Assembly (NCBI RefSeq): GCF_042660705.1 | Contig: NZ_JBHSUQ010000001.1 | Length of the DNA stretch: 64,000 bases | Reading direction: 5' to 3' (one strand) | Origin: Undibacterium_A arcticum | GTDB lineage: Bacteria > Pseudomonadota > Gammaproteobacteria > Burkholderiales > Burkholderiaceae_D | In this document: piece by piece, positions 59,795 to 64,000 of the stretch | Layout of the letters: each line of letters opens with the position of its first letter | How positions within the stretch are numbered: position 1 is the first letter of the stretch | Program-made: the position numbers and the translations under genes | The notes under the pieces: generated by a model | What the model was told of the DNA's origin: nothing | Database searches by the model: none | What the model saw: the letters and a program-made list of their open reading frames with translations, nothing else

Positions 59795-62008
59795 TCACAC
59801 CCGCTGCCTGAATACCCGCAATTCGCGTCCGAGTGCGGCGCTGCGCGCGACTATTTTGTCGGCATCCGCCTGCAGCATCTTGCAGCGGCGTTGCAATAAC
59901 TGCCAACCTGACCACGCTAAATGTTCTGGCCCGGCAATGCGCCCGGCAACGTCATCATGCAACGGCTTAGTCTCTGCCGCTTCTGATTGCAATGGCGGCG
60001 GATCATCGAGCAATCGCTGCGCCTGATCCAGCATGTTGCCGACGCGAGCGCTGACCTGTTGCAAAATCGCGTCGACCGACTCCTTCGGCAATCCTTCGGC
60101 ATGCCGACGCAGCAGCAACCGGATTGCGGCGACATGCGATACCACCAGGTAATTTTCAACAATAAACAGATTCAGCTCTTCCACCGCGTATTGCTTGTTG
60201 GCCGGTTCATCGAGCATCCGCACCAGCGTCGCCGACAGGCCGGCGACGCAATCCATGAAGCGTTTTCGGCACAGCCGATACAACAGATCGTCGCGCCCGC
60301 CGCTCTGCAACAGGTCGCGGGTGGCTTCGATATAGCGCCGATTGGCCTGTAGCACACTCTTGATCAGGCGCGGTAGCGCGCGGTATTCCCAGCTCGGCAG
60401 AACGAAGCTGAAGGCGGTCGCGATGACGGCACCGATCAAGGTGTCGAGCAATCGTTCGCCGATCACACCGGTGCTGTTCGGTATCATCAGGTTGATCTGC
60501 AGCAGAATCTGCATGCTGGCAGCGATCGCGGTGTAACGATATTTAATGTACACGAACGACGGCACCGCCACGGTCGCCAGGAACAGAAAACCCAGCAGCG
60601 CCAGCGGCGCATGTACCAGATGCAGGATCAGCGCGGTCAGCGCACAGCCGATCGTAGTGCCGAGCAGACGGTCGCCGCGCCGTTGCTTGGTCATGCTGTA
60701 ACTGGGTTTCAGGATGATGACGATGGTCAGCACGATCCAGTAGCCATGTGACGCATACGGCAGATGTTCGGCCACCAGCAAACCGACGGAAATGGCCATC
60801 GCCACCCGCAGTGCGAAACGGAACACCGACGAGCGCAAATTCAGGCTGGCAATCAACAGACCCAGCTCATACTTCTGCTGGGTCAAGAACGGCGTCATGT
60901 CGGCATGCGGCAAGACCGGCAACGGCGCAACCGCGGTTTGCGATGCCAGATGCAGCTGACCGATCATGTCGACCACCTCGCGCACCTTGTTGTAGGAGGT
61001 GCGCAACACGATCACCGCTTCATCCGGCATGCCTGGCATGAGGCGGTCTTCATGGGCATGCGCAGTTTGCAATTGCTGCAATACCGTCTCGATCGCCTGA
61101 AACTCGGTCTCGTAGCTGACATCGGCATACGAGGCGCGCTTGCGTGTTACTGCGAAGGCGATCGATTCGAGATCGTGTGCCGCCTTGCGTATCAGTTCGT
61201 GCAGCCGGTTCAGCACATCGGTATCCGCGAAATGGCGGCGCAGCAGCGCATAGTCCGTGTGCGTCGACAGTATCGTTTCGTACAGGTCGATCATGCTGTA
61301 ATGCACCTGGATCAGCACCGCATCGCGCGCGCCGGGCGTGCCGCGCAGGATCAGGTCGCGCGATGCCTGCTGCTTGTCGGCCAACACGATCTGCTGCCGC
61401 ACCAACTTGTTGAACTGCGCATGCAGATTGGTGTGCATGTCGTAAAAATCGGCCTTGATCTCGATGTAGCGCGCCAGTTCGAACAAGGCCTCGGCCAGCA
61501 CCTGCTGCTTGATCCGGCGGCGCAGAAACCAGGCCACCAGCATCGCATACGCCAGATAGGCCAACCCGCCCGCCAGGAACAGTGCGCTGTGCAAAAAGGC
61601 TTGCGGCACCGTCAACTCGTTTTCCATCGATAAAGTCATGATGAATAGCGCGGCAAATTGCAGCGGCAAGGTCCTGCGCCCATACACCACCATCATGGAT
61701 GCCAGAAAACTAACCAGCACCAGCATCACACCGAGCAGCCAATGCACCGGCGCGCACAGGCTGATGATCAGGGTGACGGCAGTGCACAACAGCACACTGG
61801 CCAGCATTTCATTGAATTTGTGACGCAGCGGGTTCGGCAGATCCATCAGGCTGGTGCATAGCGCGCCGATACAGACCGTCATCGCCACCGGCAGACTGCT
61901 GTAGGCGAATACCGCGAGCGTCAATCCGATCACGCCGACCGCGACCCGCAGGCCGCTATAAAAATAATGACTGAACAGGAAAGTGCGGGGATTGAGCGCG
62001 TAATGCAT
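59795..62008 (-). CDS. FUSC-family membrane protein (YccS-like)
   Basis: This is a 737-residue protein with two sets of membrane segments, residues about 20-165 and 390-540, separated by a long cytosolic helical region, and a C-terminal helical domain. RRGDRLLGTTIGCALTALIL is the classical FUSC/ArAE-type motif. Members export aromatic acids or are components of efflux systems, but the substrate here is unknown. The gene stands alone on the minus strand; the RND adaptor at 63144 is divergent and not obviously linked. The frame is intact. Confidence 0.88.
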   Translation of the reverse strand: MHYALNPRTFLFSHYFYSGLRVAVGVIGLTLAVFAYSSLPVAMTVCIGALCTSLMDLPNPLRHKFNEMLASVLLCTAVTLIISLCAPVHWLLGVMLVLVSFLASMMVVYGRRTLPLQFAALFIMTLSMENELTVPQAFLHSALFLAGGLAYLAYAMLVAWFLRRRIKQQVLAEALFELARYIEIKADFYDMHTNLHAQFNKLVRQQIVLADKQQASRDLILRGTPGARDAVLIQVHYSMIDLYETILSTHTDYALLRRHFADTDVLNRLHELIRKAAHDLESIAFAVTRKRASYADVSYETEFQAIETVLQQLQTAHAHEDRLMPGMPDEAVIVLRTSYNKVREVVDMIGQLHLASQTAVAPLPVLPHADMTPFLTQQKYELGLLIASLNLRSSVFRFALRVAMAISVGLLVAEHLPYASHGYWIVLTIVIILKPSYSMTKQRRGDRLLGTTIGCALTALILHLVHAPLALLGFLFLATVAVPSFVYIKYRYTAIAASMQILLQINLMIPNSTGVIGERLLDTLIGAVIATAFSFVLPSWEYRALPRLIKSVLQANRRYIEATRDLLQSGGRDDLLYRLCRKRFMDCVAGLSATLVRMLDEPANKQYAVEELNLFIVENYLVVSHVAAIRLLLRRHAEGLPKESVDAILQQVSARVGNMLDQAQRLLDDPPPLQSEAAETKPLHDDVAGRIAGPEHLAWSGWQLLQRRCKMLQADADKIVARSAALGRELRVFRQRV

Positions 62009-62343
62009 GGGCGGCTGGTGGCAGTAAGGCGAAAATGCAGTGTAACGTAGAAGGCACTATTTAAATCGCAAGGCGCTCCGGCATGGACCGGGACAAAGCT
62101 GCCCGTTGCGTCATTTTCAAACGTGCCAGAAATTGAAATATTTCATTAAATGAAGAGTATATCGATAATTGCCATTAAATTATAGCGAAATGGCGATGTA
62201 TTGAAGGCAGTATATTCTCTTCATAAAATTTTCATTGCATCCGGCAGACTGCGCGCCATGGTCTGCGCGCCGCGGTCTGCACGCAATCGGCGCTGGTTCC
62301 GCGTGTGATAATGCTGCCTCTTGAAATTTGCCATCTATCGATC
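62009..62343. other. 335-bp divergent intergenic region, AT-rich
   Basis: It contains a looser relative of the recurring motif (GAGTATATC near 62156) and the 14-bp tandem repeats at 62247. No gene seen. Confidence 0.5.
62247..62288. repeat. Three imperfect 14-bp tandem repeats
   Basis: Units are GACTGCGCGCCATG, GTCTGCGCGCCGCG and GTCTGCACGCAATC, end to end. They lie about 55 bases before the acetyltransferase start and could bind a regulator. Confidence 0.7.
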
Positions 62344-62769
62344 ATGAAATATCACATCAAACTCGGCGACTGGACCACCTTGCAACCGGAAGCGCAGGCG
62401 ATTCGTTTCGATGTTTTCGTCAGGGAGCAGCAGGTCCCGGCGGACATCGAACTCGACGAGATGGATCCGGTCTGCCTGCACGCGCTCGCCTACGACGCCG
62501 GCGGCCAAGCGGTCGGCACCGGCCGCCTGTTACCGGACGGGCATATCGGCCGCATGGCGGTGCTGAAAGTGGCGCGCGGCACCGGCGTCGGTGGCGCGAT
62601 CCTGCAAGCCTTGATGCAGGCCGCGCAGCAACGCGGAGACAGGAGTGTGGTGCTGAACGCGCAGACGCGAGCCGAAGGATTTTACGGACGCTTCGGCTTT
62701 GTGCGCGACGGCGATGAATTTGACGATGCCGGAATCCCGCATATCGAGATGCGCCTGAAATTTGCGTGA
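62344..62769 (+). CDS. GNAT-family N-acetyltransferase
   Basis: This 141-residue protein starts at ATG 62344 (MKYHIKLGDWTTLQPEAQAIR). The family pattern FDVFVREQQVPADIELDEMD, GTGRLLPDGHIGRMAVLKVARGTGVGGAIL (CoA-binding RxxGxG) and LNAQTRAEGFYGRFGFV place it near the ElaA/YitI-like group. The substrate is unknown. The frame is open 39 bases earlier, but this ATG gives the usual length. Confidence 0.9.
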   Translation: MKYHIKLGDWTTLQPEAQAIRFDVFVREQQVPADIELDEMDPVCLHALAYDAGGQAVGTGRLLPDGHIGRMAVLKVARGTGVGGAILQALMQAAQQRGDRSVVLNAQTRAEGFYGRFGFVRDGDEFDDAGIPHIEMRLKFA

Positions 62770-63143
62770 CCGCGCCAGCTGCGCTTCATTCACCATTCAT
62801 CATTCGCCATTCACACGCTTCATGACGCACTCAATAGTCTCTGCCCGGGCTGCCGCGTGTGTCGGTATTGGCATCAACGGCCAGTTGCAGCTTGCGCCAG
62901 GATCGGCCCGTACGGGCATGGTGCGTTTCCTTCTGCCACGCGCCAGCGCCATGATTTCATGCGGATGTTAGTGCCTTTCATCATGTAATCCGTCCCCTCG
63001 TCAAGTCGTTACAAATTGAAACAATACCGCTGAATCTTCATACTATGATGATCGCAGGGACAATCTTCAAATCGTGCGCAGTCTTTTAAAATCGTGACGA
63101 TAGAATAATCCTCCATAACACCTGCATGACGACATAGCGGTTC
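62770..63143. other. 374-bp intergenic region upstream of the RND adaptor
   Basis: Early part has a CATTCACCATTCATCATTC type of direct repeats (about 62788-62812). Later it turns AT-rich (63010-63110), with TTGAAA and TACTAT boxes 19 bases apart, and TAGAAT near 63101. No gene seen. Confidence 0.45.
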
Positions 63144-64000
63144 ATGCAGCGATATACGCCCAAGGCGGTCATGAGACGGATTGCGTTGTTTCCGGTATGG
63201 AAAAATGCGAATAAGTGCTTGCTTTCGCCTCTCATCGCATCGCTGGCCATAACTTTCATGACGGCGATTGCCGGCTGCGACAAGAGCGGGGATGCCCGCA
63301 ATGCCGCCGCCAAGAATAGACCCAACCCAGTGCCCGTAGTGGTGGCCCAAGTCGAGCGGCGCCAAGTGCCGTTGCGCATTGAAGCAGTAGGAAGCGTGGA
63401 AACGATCATGTCAGTCGCAATAAAATCGCGCATCGACGGCGAAATTGCCAAGGTCAAGTTTCACGATGGCGACGCGGTCAGCAAAGGACAGTTGCTGTTC
63501 GAGATCGATCCGCGTCCTGCTCAGGCTCAACTGAATCAAGCCAAGGCCAATCTGGCGCGCGACACCGCGCAATTGCACCATGCTCAGGATCAGGATGTGC
63601 GCTACCAGGATTTGCTGAACAAGCATTTCATCTCGGCCGATGCGTATTCGCAGATCCGCACCGCACTGGAGTCTGCCAGGGCCGTGGTCGCGGCCGACAT
63701 GGCGGCGGTCGAATCGGCCAAGCTGCAACTGGACTATTCGACCATCAGAGCGCCGATCGCCGGACGCGTAGGCAAGACGCTGATCCAGGCTGGCAATCTG
63801 GTCAAGGCCAACGACGTGAATTCGCTCGTGATCATCAACCAGATCCATCCGATCTATGTCAACTTTGCCGTGTCAGAACTTCAGATCGAGCGCATCCGCG
63901 CGGCAATGACTGGCGGACCGCTGGCGGTGGAAGTGAGTACCTTGCCCGGTAGTCCGGGCGGGTTCAAACGCACCAGCCGACTTGCCTTTCTCGACAATGC
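63144..64000 (+). CDS. RND efflux periplasmic adaptor (membrane fusion lipoprotein), 3' truncated by window
   Basis: The frame from ATG 63144 (or ATG 63171) runs off the window end. A signal peptide with lipobox IAGC-DK marks a lipoprotein. Then VPVVVAQVERRQVPLRIEAVG leads to SRIDGEIAKVKFHDGDAVSKGQLLFEIDPRP, the lipoyl half-motif of MexA/AcrA proteins. A coiled-coil hairpin (LNQAKANLARDTAQLHHAQD) and TIRAPIAGRVGKTLIQAGNLVKAND, the second lipoyl half, follow. It would link an inner membrane RND pump to an outer membrane channel. Partner genes should follow to the right of the window. Confidence 0.93.
   Translation, partial: MQRYTPKAVMRRIALFPVWKNANKCLLSPLIASLAITFMTAIAGCDKSGDARNAAAKNRPNPVPVVVAQVERRQVPLRIEAVGSVETIMSVAIKSRIDGEIAKVKFHDGDAVSKGQLLFEIDPRPAQAQLNQAKANLARDTAQLHHAQDQDVRYQDLLNKHFISADAYSQIRTALESARAVVAADMAAVESAKLQLDYSTIRAPIAGRVGKTLIQAGNLVKANDVNSLVIINQIHPIYVNFAVSELQIERIRAAMTGGPLAVEVSTLPGSPGGFKRTSRLAFLDN

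Overview
The window looks like a chromosomal segment of a GC-rich betaproteobacterium. I would place it near Burkholderiales/Oxalobacteraceae, inferred from gene families (guaA, queE-queD-tadA, prkA-DUF444-spoVR, TorF porin, nad genes); there is no rRNA or other phylogenetic marker to confirm it. Both edges cut genes: the 3' part of guaA on the left and an RND adaptor gene on the right. I found no tRNA, rRNA, CRISPR array, transposase or integrase.

Layout. 1-1028 guaA 3' end. 1039-5570 is a decaying defence cluster on the minus strand: an AbiEi/AbiEii pair followed by a wrecked type II Wadjet operon (jetA and jetB broken, jetC gone, jetD remnant). 5816-11757 carries a DUF72 gene and the long helicase gene lhr. 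11892-12174 holds a short second copy of the guaA 3' end and a fragment of a di-haem cytochrome c peroxidase, so 1.03-11.9 kb may be an old island at the guaA 3' end. 12.3-17.3 kb is housekeeping (DUF1272, queE, queD, tadA, ldcA-type peptidase, YbiT-type ABC-F). 18.3-24.8 kb has an aldehyde dehydrogenase with an internal 84-bp tandem duplication, nadA-nadC, a TonB-like protein and nadB, giving the whole aspartate-to-nicotinate-mononucleotide route. 24.9-29.5 kb has a PAS-GGDEF-EAL protein, purT and a YaiI-type protein. 29.7-34.2 kb is the prkA-DUF444-spoVR stress kinase operon.

34.9-44.65 kb is an ethanolamine catabolic region without microcompartment genes: eutC, eutB, a Tat-exported HAD phosphatase, a TorF-type porin, the permease eat, DUF779 and an acetaldehyde-type dehydrogenase, with an AraC/EutR-like activator transcribed away from them. 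Two nearly identical ~85-bp promoter blocks precede eat and the dehydrogenase, a good candidate regulon site. 45-51.8 kb contains a stand-alone EF-G, a fused osmolyte-type ABC receptor/permease, a DUF475 membrane protein, a Bax inhibitor-1 protein and nhaR. 51.9-54.3 kb is gspB-gspA. 54.4-59.1 kb is a Pls/PosA-type single-module peptide synthetase overlapping its own phosphopantetheinyl transferase. The right end has a YkgJ protein, a FUSC transporter, a GNAT acetyltransferase and the start of an RND efflux adaptor.

An important caution: about fifteen conserved genes between 3.8 and 50.7 kb, including tadA and prkA, carry one-base or two-base frameshifts, nearly all at short A/T or G/C runs. 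That pattern fits sequencing or assembly error better than real inactivation, so I annotate most of these as genes spanning two frames. The Wadjet damage is different: it includes large deletions and a nonsense codon, and I take it as real decay.
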